Shown: positions 26,335-36,907 of the stretch, one piece after another
How positions within the stretch are numbered: position 1 is the stretch's first letter
How the letters are laid out: each line of letters starts with the position of its first letter
NCBI RefSeq assembly: GCF_002211365.1
Contig: NZ_LOKZ01000001.1
Coordinates: forward strand, 1,054,001-1,118,000
Length of the DNA stretch: 64,000 bases
Reading direction: 5' to 3'
Source: Rhizobium sp. R711
GTDB taxonomy: Bacteria > Pseudomonadota > Alphaproteobacteria > Rhizobiales > Rhizobiaceae
Program-made: the position numbers and the translations under genes
The notes under the pieces: generated by a model
Database searches by the model: none
Told to the model about the DNA's origin: nothing
Seen by the model: only the letters and a program-made list of their open reading frames with translations

Positions 26335-27948
26335 ATGCCATCAGATCAGGCACGAGGAGCGCAGGCAGGAAGCTTGCGTGACCGACTCCGCTTTGCCGGT
26401 CTCGATGCCGAACACTGTGATTTGGTCCGGCGCCATCGCGTCGATCTTCAGCAACACCTGACCGCCGGCCTGCGTGATCTCTTCCAGCGGTTTCAGTCCT
26501 TTCCCGACGCCGCACGGAATTTTGAAAGTGAGCGCCAGGTCGAGCGGCTCCACGACCTGCAGGCCTCGCACTGGGACGTTTTGACGGATGCGCGTTTCGA
26601 CAGCCTTTATGCTGAGCGCGTGAAGGTTCTGTCCGATTCCGAAAGCAAGATGGGCCTTGACCCGCGCTGGCACGTTGCCGGCCATGGCGTTGTTCTCGAG
26701 CATGTCATCGGTGGCCTTGCGACCGAGCTGGCCGGCCGTTCCTTCCTGCCGAGCAGCCGTCGTCGCGCCAAGGAAATCTCCGACCTAATTTCGGCAATCA
26801 TTCGCCTCGTGATGGTGGACGTCGAGATTGCCGTCTCCCTGCGTTTCAATGCCCTGCGGGCGACCCAGCAACGCGCGCTCGCCGATCAGCGCAGCTGTGA
26901 CAAAGCCGAGATCACTCGCGTTTTCGCCGATGTGATCAATGGCCTTGCCGCCCGTGATTTGACGGTTCGAGCAACCGTCGAGGAGGACGGCGCCCATCGG
27001 GACATCGCGTTGGCGCTCAACGGTGCGCTGGATGCCGTCCAGTCCGAGTTTCAGGCGATCGCCGAAAAGACCGCGGTTGCTGGAACGTCCGTGCAGACGC
27101 TCGGCGATGCGTCGAAGCAATTTGCCGGCAATGCGTCCGCTCATGCCCGGCAGTTGCTCTCCTCTGCCGCCGCCCTTGCCGACCTCTCGGAAAGCGTCCG
27201 CCACGGTGCCGCAGGCAGCCGTGCCGCCGCGCAGGCCGCGGCTTCGACGCGCACGGCAGCCGAACAAAGCGGCGAAGTCGTCGGGCGCGCGATCGCTGCC
27301 ATGGCCGATATCGAGCAGTCCGCCGAGAGAATCGGCCAGATTATCGGGGCAATCGACGAGATCGCCTTCCAGACCAATCTCCTGGCGCTCAATGCCGGTA
27401 TCGAAGCTGCCCGGGCGGGTGATTCCGGGCGTGGATTTGCCGTCGTCGCACAGGAAGTGCGGGCCTTGGCGCAGCGCTCGGCGGACGCCGCGCGCGAGAT
27501 CAAGACGCTTGTTAGCACCACCAAATCGCAAGTGGACGCAGGCGTCCAAATGGTCGGACGCACCCAGGATTCGATCGGCAACATCGTTCGCCAGGTCAGC
27601 GAGATCAACACGGCGATCGCCGCCGTCGCAAATCAGGCAAGCGAGCACGCCGCGAACATCGACGTCGTAACGGCCGACGTAAAGGGGCTTGGCGTGCAGA
27701 TGACCGACAACGCGGCTTCGGCCGCGCGTTCCACCGAAGGAGCGGACTACCTGCACACCGTTATCGTCGAACTCGGCCAGACGATCCGCGAATTTCGCAT
27801 TGCCCGGCAAAACGCCGAGCCCGCGCGCCGCGCGCCGCTGTTGGCCTCGGCGATCGATGGCAAGCAGACTGCCGATGTCGTGGCCGACGACGAGGATTTC
27901 GGATTCGCGCAGCCGGTCGCCTCGGTCGGAGGGCGGATTGTTTACTAA
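26335..27948 (+). CDS. icpA: Cytosolic globin-coupled methyl-accepting chemotaxis protein
   Basis: 537-residue soluble chemoreceptor at the head of the che operon, the position of icpA in other rhizobia. The N-terminal ~170 residues have the globin-coupled-sensor layout, with a candidate proximal heme His in [15 protein letters not shown] (H79) and a conserved RWHVAGH segment; there is no membrane helix. A short linker leads to the signalling hairpin with [33 protein letters not shown] near residue 340-370 (named by its first motif [16 protein letters not shown]). It probably senses oxygen and modulates CheA. There is no CheR-tethering pentapeptide at the C-terminus. A TTG at 26323 is a possible start. 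Confidence 0.9.
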   Translation: MPSDQARGAQAGSLRDRLRFAGLDAEHCDLVRRHRVDLQQHLTAGLRDLFQRFQSFPDAARNFESERQVERLHDLQASHWDVLTDARFDSLYAERVKVLSDSESKMGLDPRWHVAGHGVVLEHVIGGLATELAGRSFLPSSRRRAKEISDLISAIIRLVMVDVEIAVSLRFNALRATQQRALADQRSCDKAEITRVFADVINGLAARDLTVRATVEEDGAHRDIALALNGALDAVQSEFQAIAEKTAVAGTSVQTLGDASKQFAGNASAHARQLLSSAAALADLSESVRHGAAGSRAAAQAAASTRTAAEQSGEVVGRAIAAMADIEQSAERIGQIIGAIDEIAFQTNLLALNAGIEAARAGDSGRGFAVVAQEVRALAQRSADAAREIKTLVSTTKSQVDAGVQMVGRTQDSIGNIVRQVSEINTAIAAVANQASEHAANIDVVTADVKGLGVQMTDNAASAARSTEGADYLHTVIVELGQTIREFRIARQNAEPARRAPLLASAIDGKQTADVVADDEDFGFAQPVASVGGRIVY

Positions 27949-28011
27949 CAGACCAGTATATGAGCGTTGCTCACGTTTGTTGAGTGAGAACCAGGAGACA
28001 AGGAAGAGCTG

Positions 28012-28308
28012 ATGGCGGCAAGGAAAACTGGAAAGACGCTGAACCTGTCAGCGGTGCTTGATCTGAACGAAGCGACCGCGCTTCGCGACAAGCTTGCGTC
28101 GTTGCGTGGCGCCGATTTGGCCATCGACGCCTCTGCCGTCGAACGCATCGGTGCGCTGAGCGCCCAGGTCCTCATGGCTGCCGCCAAGACCTGGGACCAG
28201 GACAAGTTCGCATTCAGCTTCAGCAAGGTTTCGGACGCATTTCAGAAAACCATGCAGCTGATTGGTGTCGATATCCACCATCTGCTCGCCAAGGAGATCC
28301 GGCAATGA
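28012..28308 (+). CDS. cheS: CheS-like STAS-domain protein
   Basis: 98-residue STAS-type protein, the orf2/CheS of rhizobial che operons. In Sinorhizobium CheS binds CheA with CheY1 and speeds dephosphorylation of the sink regulator. The domain core LAIDASAVERIGALSAQVLMAA gives the STAS strand-helix. Its stop overlaps the cheY1 start by 4 bases (ATGA), indicating coupling. Function is transferred from the conserved operon position. Confidence 0.88.
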   Translation: MAARKTGKTLNLSAVLDLNEATALRDKLASLRGADLAIDASAVERIGALSAQVLMAAAKTWDQDKFAFSFSKVSDAFQKTMQLIGVDIHHLLAKEIRQ

Positions 28309-28670
28309 AGAAAAAAGTGCTTACCGTGGATGATTCACGGACCATCAGGAACATGCTTCTCGTGACCCTCAACAATGCGGGCTTCGAGACGATTCAGGCG
28401 GAAGACGGCGTCGAGGGCCTCGAGGTTCTGGAAGAGTCCAATCCCGATGTCATCGTCACCGACATCAACATGCCGCGCCTTGACGGTTTCGGCTTCATCG
28501 AAGGTGTTCGCCGCAACGACAAGTATCGCGCGATCCCGATCCTGGTTCTGACGACCGAAAGCGATGCGGAAAAGAAGAACCGCGCGCGCCAGGCCGGTGC
28601 CACCGGCTGGATCGTCAAGCCGTTCGACCCTGCCAAGCTGATCGATGCCATTGAGCGTGTAACCGCTTAA
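28305..28670 (+). CDS. cheY1: Chemotaxis response regulator CheY1 (phosphate sink type)
   Basis: 121-residue single receiver domain: acidic pair D9/D10, phospho-acceptor D53 in VTDINMPRLDG, conserved Thr in LVLTTES and Lys in IVKPFD. In Sinorhizobium the CheY encoded next to cheS acts as a phosphate sink, drawing phosphoryl groups back from CheY2 through CheA. It overlaps cheS by 4 bases and lies 17 bases before cheA. Confidence 0.96.
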   Translation: MKKKVLTVDDSRTIRNMLLVTLNNAGFETIQAEDGVEGLEVLEESNPDVIVTDINMPRLDGFGFIEGVRRNDKYRAIPILVLTTESDAEKKNRARQAGATGWIVKPFDPAKLIDAIERVTA

Positions 28671-28687
28671 ACCCAGGATTTTCTCCT

Positions 28688-30955
28688 ATGGATATGAACG
28701 AAATCAAAGAGATCTTCTTCCAGGAGTGCGAGGAGCAGCTCGCTGAACTGGAATCCGGTCTTCTGAAAATGAATGATGGCGATCGCGATCCGGAAACCGT
28801 CAACGCGGTGTTCCGTGCTGTCCATTCGATCAAGGGCGGCGCTGGCGCTTTCGGTCTGGATGATCTCGTCGCTTTCGCGCATGTGTTCGAGACTACACTT
28901 GATTGCGTTCGTTCCAACAAGCTTGAGCCGACACAGGATGTCCTCAAGGTCATGCTGAAGTCGGCAGACGTGCTAGCCGATCTGACCAACGCCGCTCGCG
29001 ACGGCGGCAGCGTTGATGAAAGCCGCAGCCGCGGTCTGGTGAAGGAATTGGAAGCGCTCGCCAACGGCGAACTGCCTACGCCGTCCGCAGCCGTGGAAGC
29101 TCCGGCAGCGAAGCCGGCACCTGTTGTCGCCGCCCCGGCGCCGAAGCCGACCGATGACAGCGGCTTCCAGCCGATACCCTTCTCTTTCGATGACTTCGGC
29201 GGCGAGGAAGAAGCCGGCTCCGATCTGCCAGCCTACGAAATCACCTTCAAGCCGCGTTCGGACCTCTATTCCAAGGGCAATGATGCGACCCTGCTGCTGC
29301 GCGACCTCTCCCGTCTCGGCGAGATGAGCTGCTACTGCAACATGGATGCGCTGCCCGGTCTCGATGATCTCGATCCGGAAGCGGCCTATTTCTACTGGAA
29401 CGTGACGCTCAAGACGGACAAGGGCGAAGACGCGATCCGTACCGTCTTCGAATTCGCCGAGTGGGATTGCGACCTGCAGATCACACCCGTCGAGGCAAAG
29501 GCAGCCGCCGCCGAGGCCGAAGAATTGCCGATGATCCCGGTTCCCTTCGACCTCTCCATTCTTGATGAGGGCGCTGCCGAAGTGCCGGCCGCACAGCCGA
29601 AATCCGATGCTGCCGCTGCCGTTGCCGCTGCCGAGACGGCTTCCAACGTCACACAGATGGCTGCCGCCGCTGCCCGTGTCGAGAAGAAGGAATCTGCTGC
29701 CGCCGCTGCTGCGAGTGCGGCTGCCGCCGCGCAGAACAATGCCGCCGCCGGCCAGACGATTCGCGTCGATCTCGACCGCGTTGATCGCCTGATCAACCTC
29801 GTCGGCGAGCTCGTCATCAACCAGGCGATGCTCTCGCAGAGCGTCATCGAAAACGATACGACCGGCACGTCGTCGATCAACATGGGTCTGGAAGAGCTGC
29901 AGCAGCTCACCCGCGAGATCCAGGACTCTGTCATGGCGATCCGCGCGCAGCCGGTAAAGCCGGTCTTCCAGCGCATGTCGCGTATCGTTCGCGAAATCGC
30001 CGACATGACCGGCAAGACGATCCGCCTGATCACCGAAGGTGAAAACACGGAAGTCGACAAGACGGTCATCGACAAGCTGGCCGAGCCGCTGACGCACATG
30101 ATCCGCAACGCCGTCGACCACGGCATCGAGACGCCGGAGAAGCGCGCTGCCAACGGCAAGAATATCGAGGGTACGGTTCGCCTGACGGCAAAGCACCGCT
30201 CGGGCCGCATCCTCATCGAGCTCGCGGACGATGGCGCGGGTATCAACCGCGAGAAGGTGAAGCAGAAGGCGATCGCCAACGAGCTGATCCCGGCCGATGC
30301 CAACCTGACGGACGAGGAAATCGACAACCTGATCTTCCTGCCCGGCTTCTCCACGGCTGACAAGATCTCCGACATCTCCGGTCGCGGCGTCGGCATGGAC
30401 GTCGTCAAGCGCTCGATCCAGGCGCTCGGCGGTCGCATCAACATCACCTCGAAGCCCGGCCAGGGCTCCGTCTTCACAATGAGCCTGCCGCTGACGCTCG
30501 CCGTCCTCGACGGCATGGTCGTCACGGTTGCCGGCCAGACGCTGGTGGTGCCGCTGACGGCGATCGTCGAGACACTGCAGCCGGAAGCTGCCGCGATCCA
30601 TTCGTTTGGTGCGAACCACCGCTTGATCTCGATCCGCAACAGCTTCTGCCCGCTGGTGGATGTCGGCCGGATCCTGAACTTCCGCGCAACCCAGGCGAAC
30701 CCCGTCGAAGGCGTTGCTCTCCTGGTGGAATCGGAAGGTGGCGGACAGCGCGCCCTCATGGTCGATGCGATCCAGGGCCAACGCCAGGTCGTCATCAAGA
30801 GCCTTGAGGCGAACTATACGCACGTTCCCGGTATCGCTGCCGCAACCATCCTCGGCGATGGCCGCGTGGCGCTCATTCTGGACGTCGATGCCGTTGTCGG
30901 CGCTTCGCGCGGTCAGGCGCTGAAGCAGGACGTATCGCTGGCAGCGGTAGGATAA
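28688..30955 (+). CDS. cheA: Chemotaxis histidine kinase CheA
   Basis: 755-residue kinase with the five CheA domains in order: P1 HPt with H46 in [14 protein letters not shown]; a P2 region near 180-270 (response-regulator binding); an Ala/Pro-rich linker to about 350; P3 dimerisation ([15 protein letters not shown]); P4 kinase with N box [15 protein letters not shown]1 LADDGAGIN and G2 [10 protein letters not shown]; and P5 CheW-like to the end. It phosphorylates both CheY proteins and CheB. Long low-complexity Ala stretches around 310-355 are normal for linkers. The cheW start follows 4 bases after. Confidence 0.98.
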   Translation: MDMNEIKEIFFQECEEQLAELESGLLKMNDGDRDPETVNAVFRAVHSIKGGAGAFGLDDLVAFAHVFETTLDCVRSNKLEPTQDVLKVMLKSADVLADLTNAARDGGSVDESRSRGLVKELEALANGELPTPSAAVEAPAAKPAPVVAAPAPKPTDDSGFQPIPFSFDDFGGEEEAGSDLPAYEITFKPRSDLYSKGNDATLLLRDLSRLGEMSCYCNMDALPGLDDLDPEAAYFYWNVTLKTDKGEDAIRTVFEFAEWDCDLQITPVEAKAAAAEAEELPMIPVPFDLSILDEGAAEVPAAQPKSDAAAAVAAAETASNVTQMAAAAARVEKKESAAAAAASAAAAAQNNAAAGQTIRVDLDRVDRLINLVGELVINQAMLSQSVIENDTTGTSSINMGLEELQQLTREIQDSVMAIRAQPVKPVFQRMSRIVREIADMTGKTIRLITEGENTEVDKTVIDKLAEPLTHMIRNAVDHGIETPEKRAANGKNIEGTVRLTAKHRSGRILIELADDGAGINREKVKQKAIANELIPADANLTDEEIDNLIFLPGFSTADKISDISGRGVGMDVVKRSIQALGGRINITSKPGQGSVFTMSLPLTLAVLDGMVVTVAGQTLVVPLTAIVETLQPEAAAIHSFGANHRLISIRNSFCPLVDVGRILNFRATQANPVEGVALLVESEGGGQRALMVDAIQGQRQVVIKSLEANYTHVPGIAAATILGDGRVALILDVDAVVGASRGQALKQDVSLAAVG

Positions 30956-30959
30956 GCTT

Positions 30960-31427
30960 ATGTCGTATGCCGTGAAAAATCTGAACGAGAGGGACCGCGA
31001 GTTGATCGCGTTCCGCGTCGGGGATCAGGAGTTTTGCGTAAATATCATGTCGGTCCGCGAGATCCGTGGCTGGACGCCAGCAACGGCGATGCCGCACTCG
31101 CCGTCCTACATGAAGGGTGTCATCAACCTGCGTGGCGCGGTGCTGCCAATTATCGACCTGTCCGCCCGTCTCGGCATGAAGCCGGCGGTGCCCTCGCAGC
31201 GTCACGTGATTATCGTGGCGCAGGTATACCAAAAGGTCGTCGGCCTGCTGGTCGATGCTGTGTCTGACATTCTGTCCGTCACCGAAGACAATGTGCAACC
31301 GACGCCGGAAATAGCCTCCGAACTGCAGCGTCAGTTCGCCCGCGGTATCCTGGCGATCGACAAGCGCATGATCTGCCTGCTCGAACTCGAAGCCATTTTC
31401 CCCGAAACTGAAAGCGAAGCCGCATGA
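30960..31427 (+). CDS. cheW: Chemotaxis coupling protein CheW
   Basis: 155-residue CheW adaptor that links receptors to CheA in the signalling array. The family pattern is [21 protein letters not shown], then [20 protein letters not shown] and [13 protein letters not shown]. It sits 4 bases after cheA and overlaps the cheR start by 4 bases, so it belongs to the same transcript. Confidence 0.97.
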   Translation: MSYAVKNLNERDRELIAFRVGDQEFCVNIMSVREIRGWTPATAMPHSPSYMKGVINLRGAVLPIIDLSARLGMKPAVPSQRHVIIVAQVYQKVVGLLVDAVSDILSVTEDNVQPTPEIASELQRQFARGILAIDKRMICLLELEAIFPETESEAA

Positions 31428-32335
31428 ATGTCCTGAGTGCAAAAGACATGCGGCAGGGAAGCCCCGAGGAGGTGCTGGCGAGCGGAGAGTACCCGTTGAC
31501 GCGCCGCGACCTCACGGAAATCGCTGCGATGATCTACTCGGATGCAGGCATCTTCCTGAACGAGACCAAGGCGTCGCTGGTCTATTCGCGTCTGTCGAAG
31601 CATATCCGCAACCTCGGCCTGTCCGGATTTCGGGAATATTGTGCGCTCGTCTCCTCGCCGGCCGGTGCCGCGCCTCGCCGTGAGATGCTGTCGCATCTGA
31701 CGACGAACTTCACGCGCTTCTTCCGCGAGAACCACCATTTCGAGCATCTGCGTGACCATGTGCTGCCGGAACTGCTGCACCGCGCGAAGACGGGCGGTCG
31801 GGTCCGCATCTGGTCGGCCGCCTCCTCGGATGGCCAGGAGCCCTATTCGATCGCGCTCACCGTTCTGTCGATGATGTCTAATGTCGCGGACTACGACTTC
31901 AAGATTCTGGCGACCGATATCGATCCGAAGATCCTGGCCATCGCCCGTGCGGGCGCCTACGACGAAAATGCGCTCGAAACTGTCTCGCCCGCCATGCGCA
32001 AGCAATGGTTCAGTGAGGTCGAGGTTCAAGGACGGCGTAAGTTCCAGGTCGATGATCGCGTCAAGCGTCTGATCACCTATAACGAGCTGAACCTGATGGG
32101 GCAGTGGCCGTTCAAGGGCAAGTTCGACGTCATCTTCTGTCGGAATGTGGTGATCTACTTCGATGAACCGACCCAGATGAAGATCTGGTCGCGATTTGCG
32201 GATCTGATGCCGGAAGGCGGCCATCTCTACATCGGTCATTCCGAGCGCGTCTCCGGTGACGCCAAGCATGTCTTCGACAATGTCGGAATCACGACCTACC
32301 GCTACACGAGCAAGGGCGTGGGGAGGAAGGCATGA
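31424..32335 (+). CDS. cheR: Chemotaxis protein methyltransferase CheR
   Basis: 303-residue enzyme that methylates receptor glutamates using S-adenosylmethionine. The small N-terminal domain ([16 protein letters not shown]) is followed by the Rossmann domain with [19 protein letters not shown] (SAM site), the [17 protein letters not shown] strand and [13 protein letters not shown]. The family's TTNETxFFR motif is here [11 protein letters not shown]. It overlaps both cheW and cheB by 4 bases. Confidence 0.97.
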   Translation: MNVLSAKDMRQGSPEEVLASGEYPLTRRDLTEIAAMIYSDAGIFLNETKASLVYSRLSKHIRNLGLSGFREYCALVSSPAGAAPRREMLSHLTTNFTRFFRENHHFEHLRDHVLPELLHRAKTGGRVRIWSAASSDGQEPYSIALTVLSMMSNVADYDFKILATDIDPKILAIARAGAYDENALETVSPAMRKQWFSEVEVQGRRKFQVDDRVKRLITYNELNLMGQWPFKGKFDVIFCRNVVIYFDEPTQMKIWSRFADLMPEGGHLYIGHSERVSGDAKHVFDNVGITTYRYTSKGVGRKA

Positions 32336-33375
32336 GCGCACCAGCTAAAGTTCTCGTCGTCGACGACTCCGCCACGATGCGCGGCCTGATCACGGCTGTG
32401 CTGAGCGCCGATCCGGAGGTCAACGTCATCGGTCAGGCAGGCGACGCGCTCGAGGCACGCGAGGCGATCAAGAAGCTGAACCCTGATGTCGTGACGCTCG
32501 ATATCGAGATGCCGAACATGAACGGCCTCGACTTTCTCGAGAAGATCATGCGGCTGCGCCCAATGCCTGTCATCATGGTCTCGACACTGACCCATCGCGG
32601 CGCCGATGCCTCGCTGGCAGCGCTTGAAATTGGCGCATTCGACTGCGTCGGCAAGCCGCTTCCGGGCGATTCTCGTCCCTTCGGCGATCTCGCCGAAAAG
32701 GTGAAGGCGGCCGCCCGTTCGCAGCGTCGCCAGTACACGCAGCCGGCGCCGGCCGCTCCGCCACCGGCGGTGGCCGACTTCCGCGTCGGACGCAAGATTG
32801 TCGCTATCGGTTCGTCGACCGGCGGCGTCGAGGCATTGATTGCGGTGCTTCAGAAGTTCCCGGCAAACTGCCCGCCGACTGTTATCACACAACATATGCC
32901 GCCCACCTTTACCAAGAGCTTCGCGGAGCGCCTCAACCGGCTCTGTGCGCCCGTCGTCCAGGAAGCGACGGACGGCGCGCGCCTTGAGATCGGCAAGATC
33001 TACCTCGCGCCAGGCGGCGAGCGCCACCTGCAGGTTACCAACGCCCATGCGCCTTGCTGCCGCCTGATCGAACGCGATCCGGTGAACGGTCACCGGCCAT
33101 CCGTCGATGTGCTGTTCGACTCGGTGGCCGAGCTGGCCGGTCGCAACGCCGTTGGCGTGATTCTGACCGGCATGGGGCGCGACGGAGCCGCGGGTCTCCT
33201 GAAGATGCGCCATGCCGGCGCGCGCACCCTTGGTCAGAATGAAAAGACCTCGGTGGTCTATGGAATGCCACGGGTCGCCTACGAACTCGGTGCCGTCGAG
33301 CAGCAACTGCCCCTGAACGCCATCGGCGAAGAAATTCTAAAAATGACAGCCGCCCGAAAGGAAGGAACGGATTAA
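32332..33375 (+). CDS. cheB: Chemotaxis methylesterase/deamidase CheB
   Basis: 347-residue two-domain protein: an N-terminal receiver with D11/D12 and phospho-acceptor D57 in [11 protein letters not shown], a linker of about 30 residues rich in Pro/Ala, and the C-terminal methylesterase with the Ser in [12 protein letters not shown], His in ITQHMPP and Asp in [10 protein letters not shown] as catalytic triad. Phosphorylation by CheA activates receptor demethylation (adaptation). The stop and the cheY2 start share one base. Confidence 0.98.
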   Translation: MSAPAKVLVVDDSATMRGLITAVLSADPEVNVIGQAGDALEAREAIKKLNPDVVTLDIEMPNMNGLDFLEKIMRLRPMPVIMVSTLTHRGADASLAALEIGAFDCVGKPLPGDSRPFGDLAEKVKAAARSQRRQYTQPAPAAPPPAVADFRVGRKIVAIGSSTGGVEALIAVLQKFPANCPPTVITQHMPPTFTKSFAERLNRLCAPVVQEATDGARLEIGKIYLAPGGERHLQVTNAHAPCCRLIERDPVNGHRPSVDVLFDSVAELAGRNAVGVILTGMGRDGAAGLLKMRHAGARTLGQNEKTSVVYGMPRVAYELGAVEQQLPLNAIGEEILKMTAARKEGTD

Positions 33376-33764
33376 TGTCTATCGCAGAGAAAATCAAAGT
33401 TCTGATCGTCGACGATCAGGTCACCAGCCGTCTGCTGCTCAGCGATGCGCTGACCCAGCTCGGCTTCAAGCAGATTACCGCTGCCGGTGACGGCGAGCAG
33501 GGCTTGAAGATCATGACGCAGCAGCCGCATCACCTCGTGATTTCCGACTTCAACATGCCGAAGATGGATGGTCTCGGCTTCCTTCAGGCTGTTCGCGCCA
33601 ACCCGGCGACGAAGAAGGCGGCTTTCATCATCCTGACGGCGCAGGGCGACCGTGCGCTGGTCACGAAGGCCGCACAGCTTGGTGCTAACAACGTTCTCGC
33701 CAAGCCCTTCACTATCGAGAAGATGAAGGCGGCTATCGAAGCCGTATTTGGAGCATTGAAATGA
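33375..33764 (+). CDS. cheY2: Chemotaxis response regulator CheY2 (motor type)
   Basis: 129-residue receiver domain: D13/D14, phospho-acceptor D58 in [12 protein letters not shown], Thr in IILTAQG and Lys in LAKPFT. In Sinorhizobium the CheY between cheB and cheD is the one that binds the switch and slows the motor. It overlaps cheB by one base and cheD by four. Confidence 0.96.
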   Translation: MSIAEKIKVLIVDDQVTSRLLLSDALTQLGFKQITAAGDGEQGLKIMTQQPHHLVISDFNMPKMDGLGFLQAVRANPATKKAAFIILTAQGDRALVTKAAQLGANNVLAKPFTIEKMKAAIEAVFGALK

Positions 33765-34315
33765 ATCTCGACGTTGCAGCCCGCCGCGTCAATATCATCC
33801 AGGGCGAATGGAAGGTCCTGAATGATCCGAACGCGGTCCTGACGACCATCCTTGGATCGTGTGTGGCTGCATGCCTGCGAGATCCCGTGGCGGGCGTTGG
33901 AGGAATGAATCACTTCCTCCTGCCGGGGACTGGAAACACACCGATGACGGGCGGAGACGCCACGCGTTACGGCGTCCATCTGATGGAATTGCTGATCAAC
34001 GGCCTCCTCAAGCAGGGCGCGCGCCGCGACCGCCTGGAGGCAAAGATCTTCGGCGGAGCGAAGACGATCTCGACATTCTCGAATGTCGGTGAACAGAACG
34101 CCGCTTTTGCCGTGCAGTTCCTGAAGGATGAGGGTATTCCGGTCGTCGGCTCCAGCACAGGTGGTGACCATGGGCGCAAGCTCGAATACTGGCCGGTTTC
34201 CGGGCGCGCTCGGCAGTACCCGTTGACCGGTGCGGAAACGCAGAGAACTGTTGCGCTTGAGCAGCGACCGGCGGCTCCGCAGAAATCCGTTGAAACCAGC
34301 ATCGAATTCTTCTGA
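33761..34315 (+). CDS. cheD: Chemoreceptor glutamine deamidase CheD
   Basis: 184-residue CheD that deamidates selected receptor glutamines. Catalytic residues are visible: Cys34 in [12 protein letters not shown] and His51 in [10 protein letters not shown]; the fold's [17 protein letters not shown] segment follows near residue 105. It overlaps cheY2 by 4 bases. A C-terminal Pro/Gln-rich tail is not part of the fold. Confidence 0.97.
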   Translation: MNLDVAARRVNIIQGEWKVLNDPNAVLTTILGSCVAACLRDPVAGVGGMNHFLLPGTGNTPMTGGDATRYGVHLMELLINGLLKQGARRDRLEAKIFGGAKTISTFSNVGEQNAAFAVQFLKDEGIPVVGSSTGGDHGRKLEYWPVSGRARQYPLTGAETQRTVALEQRPAAPQKSVETSIEFF

Positions 34316-34332
34316 GGGCGAGGACCTTATTG

Positions 34333-34728
34333 ATGACCGTGAATGCAATGACAGAGCAGCCGTCGCCCGCTGAAGCCCTGCCTGATGTCCTGATGCGTAT
34401 CGTCTCGGAATTGCATGACGTCGCCTATTTGATCGAGCGGATCGAGCCGCAGCTCCTCGACGTGGGAGGCGGTGCCGAACTGCTGAACTCGCCGGAAAGC
34501 ATGAAAGTGATGCAGGGGATTGACCTCGCCGTGCAGAAGACACGCGGTCTTGCCGAGTTCATTGACACGATCACCGGAGAAATACCGCAGGATTGGGCAG
34601 TCGATGTCGCAACGGCGTTGAGCCTGGTGAAACTGAGTGAAATGCAACGAGCGCTGGGTGGTGGTGCCAATCACTATGGTAATGTGCAGCCCCTGGCGAA
34701 GGCAGCCGGAGACTTCGACTTCTTCTGA
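34333..34728 (+). CDS. cheT: CheT-like chemotaxis protein
   Basis: 131-residue acidic, helical protein at the end of the che operon, the position of CheT (orf10) in Sinorhizobium, where it has been linked to CheY dephosphorylation and adaptation. A DxxxQ motif, as in the CheZ active site, is present as IDLAVQK (D64/Q68), and the C-terminus ends GDFDFF, recalling the CheY-docking peptide that ends CheZ. The likely start is the ATG at 34333; a TTG is 3 bases earlier. The fliF start is 108 bases on. Confidence 0.85.
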   Translation: MTVNAMTEQPSPAEALPDVLMRIVSELHDVAYLIERIEPQLLDVGGGAELLNSPESMKVMQGIDLAVQKTRGLAEFIDTITGEIPQDWAVDVATALSLVKLSEMQRALGGGANHYGNVQPLAKAAGDFDFF

Positions 34729-34836
34729 TCCGTTTCTACTCGCACATCCCCGCGAAACGCTCGCACAAGTTTCGGCATCTATCGTCGAAATGAGGCAATA
34801 AGCCCGCTTTGTCTGTGACGGTCGTGCGAGAACAGA

Positions 34837-36531
34837 ATGAATCTGTTAAATCAATTAGTTCAAGTCTTTAAGAACTTCAGTTCGCTAGGGCGGAATCGTC
34901 TGCTGGCGCTGGCTGGCGTGGGCGTCGTTTCCGTCGCGCTGATCCTCGGGGCGGCCTTTTTGGTCAACAAGCCGGCTCAGGAAACGCTCTATGTCGGGCT
35001 TGATACGCCTGATCTGAACCAAATCAGCATAGCGCTCGCCGAAGCGAACATCGGCTTCCAGGTAGGAACCGACGGGACCAGCATTACAGTTCCCGCTGGC
35101 ATGACGGGCAAGGCCCGTCTCCTGCTCGCCGAACGCGGTCTCCCGAACAGCGCCAACGCAGGCTATGAACTTTTCGACAATGTCGGCTCGCTTGGCCTGA
35201 CCTCGTTCATGCAGGAAGTCACGCGGGTTCGCGCGCTTGAAGGCGAAATTGGCCGCACGATCCAGTCGATCTCGGGCATCACAGCTGCTCGCGTCCACAT
35301 CGTCATGCCCGAGGTTGGCAACTTCCGCAAAGCCGAACAGAAGCCGACTGCTTCCGTGATGATCCGCGCAAGTGCCGCCACCGGCCGCAACGCCGCGACG
35401 TCGATCCGCCACCTTGTTGCGTCAGCCGTTCCCGGCCTCGACGTCGGTGATGTCACAATCCTTGATTCGGCTGGGCAACTGCTCGCTTCCGGTGACGAAG
35501 CCAGCAACAGCTCGCTGAACCGTTCGCTGAACATCGTTCAGAACGTCCAGGGCGAAGTTGAAACCAACATCGACAAGGCGCTCGCACCTTTCCTCGGCAT
35601 GGACAACTTCCGTTCCAGCGTCACGGCGGAACTGAACACCGACAGCCAGCAGATCCAGGAAACGACCTACGATCCGGAATCGAAGGTCGAGCGCTCGATT
35701 CGCACGACCAAGGAAGCCTCGCAGTCACAGCAGAAGCAGTCCGACAACGCGACCACGGTCGAGCAGAACATCCCGCAGGCAGCGCCTGACTCGGGTGGCG
35801 CCAGCGGGCCGGAATCGCAGGACAAGTCTGACAAGAAAGAAGAGCAGACCAACTACGAAATCAACAGCAAGACGACCGCAACGACGCGTAACAGCTACAA
35901 GATCGAAAAGCTCTCCATCGCCGTCGTCGTCAACAAGGGTCGCATTGCTCAGATGGTCGGCGAACCCGCCGGACAGGCGAAAGTTGATGCTTACCTTGCC
36001 GAAATGCAGAAGATCGTGGCATCGGCGGCTGGTATCAGCACCAACCGCGGCGACGTGGTGACCGTCACGGCAATGGACTTCCTGGAGAACCAGCTCCTCG
36101 AGGAAGCCGGCGGCGGCGTCCGTGTCATGGATATGCTGAGCCGCAACCTGGCCGGCATCATCAACTCGCTCGCCTTCGTCGCGGTCGCCTTCTTGGTGAT
36201 CTGGATGGGCGTCCGCCCGATGATCCGCAGCGTGACGGGTAACGGCACGGCAGTCATCGGCGACACCTCGCCGGAAAGCGCCGGTCTCGAACTTCCGGAT
36301 TTCGCTCCGGCGGGAGGTGTGGGCGCCGGTGGTGCACTCATGGACGGCTTCGGTTCGGACTTCGGCTTCGACAGTACCGAGGACCTGCTCAGCCTTGGCG
36401 ACGACGACGGCAACTTCAACCGTCGCGTCAAGGAAGGCCCGGAACGCAAATTGGCGCGGATGGTCGAGATCAACGAGGAGCGCGCCGCGAAAATCCTCAG
36501 AAAATGGGCTGTCGACAACGCAGCCGCATAA
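34837..36531 (+). CDS. fliF: Flagellar MS-ring protein FliF
   Basis: 564-residue protein that forms the membrane-embedded MS ring on which the export gate and switch assemble. Two membrane helices bracket the large periplasmic part: LLALAGVGVVSVALILGAAF near residue 25 and IINSLAFVAVAFLVIWMGV near 435-455. Ring-building motifs follow the first helix (ETLYVGLDTPDLNQISIAL), and the cytoplasmic C-terminus (RKLARMVEINEERAAKILR) is the FliG-binding helix. A clear terminator follows. Confidence 0.98.
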   Translation: MNLLNQLVQVFKNFSSLGRNRLLALAGVGVVSVALILGAAFLVNKPAQETLYVGLDTPDLNQISIALAEANIGFQVGTDGTSITVPAGMTGKARLLLAERGLPNSANAGYELFDNVGSLGLTSFMQEVTRVRALEGEIGRTIQSISGITAARVHIVMPEVGNFRKAEQKPTASVMIRASAATGRNAATSIRHLVASAVPGLDVGDVTILDSAGQLLASGDEASNSSLNRSLNIVQNVQGEVETNIDKALAPFLGMDNFRSSVTAELNTDSQQIQETTYDPESKVERSIRTTKEASQSQQKQSDNATTVEQNIPQAAPDSGGASGPESQDKSDKKEEQTNYEINSKTTATTRNSYKIEKLSIAVVVNKGRIAQMVGEPAGQAKVDAYLAEMQKIVASAAGISTNRGDVVTVTAMDFLENQLLEEAGGGVRVMDMLSRNLAGIINSLAFVAVAFLVIWMGVRPMIRSVTGNGTAVIGDTSPESAGLELPDFAPAGGVGAGGALMDGFGSDFGFDSTEDLLSLGDDDGNFNRRVKEGPERKLARMVEINEERAAKILRKWAVDNAAA

Positions 36532-36534
36532 AAC

Positions 36535-36557
36535 AAGGCCGGGCAACCGGCCTTTTT
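36535..36557 (+). terminator. Intrinsic terminator of fliF
   Basis: GGCCGG (36537-36542), tetraloop GCAA, CCGGCC (36547-36552), then TTTTT. A compact intrinsic terminator 5 bases after the fliF stop, marking the end of the che-fliF block. Confidence 0.85.
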
Positions 36558-36709
36558 CTTTGCCCGCACGCTGCACGGCGATCCAGCCATATTTTGCCAT
36601 CGCTCTAATGCGGACGTGAAGATTTCTGAGGATAGACCTTGACAGAGGGCTGATATAGCCACGCGTTCTACGCGAATCGTATTGTCAGATTTCCCCGAAT
36701 CACTTTAAT

Positions 36710-36724
36710 TTAAGAATTCCTTAA
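36710..36724. promoter_or_regulatory. CtrA-type box upstream of visN
   Basis: TTAA (36710-36713), seven bases GAATTCC, TTAA (36721-36724): exactly the TTAA-N7-TTAA binding pattern of the alphaproteobacterial cell-cycle regulator CtrA. It lies 184 bases before the visN ATG. Binding is inferred from the motif only. Confidence 0.45.
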
Positions 36725-36907
36725 CAAGCGGAATTTGTGCACGAATCAGGGCACGAAATGCAGAAAATGTAAATCCCAAGAACTCGGAGATGGTGAATTG
36801 TGCCACCTATCGTAATCTTGGGTGATTCGCGGAGAGGTCGTAATTTGTTCAGGAGCATGCGGATCAAGCTTCTGTCGTAGGTGGTTTACAGCCGCGGGGT
36901 TTTGCCA

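Larger units (their letters stand above)
36532..36907. other. fliF-visN intergenic regulatory region
   Basis: 376 bases without a gene. It contains the fliF terminator, then an AT-richer part around 36700-36760 with a TTAA-N7-TTAA box (see that entry), and the visN promoter must lie within it. No small RNA or other structure is evident. Confidence 0.5.

Noticed and set aside
28973..30823. Minus-strand frame (616 aa) opposite cheA
   Set aside because: Antisense to a fully convincing cheA; composition is atypical and no family matches.
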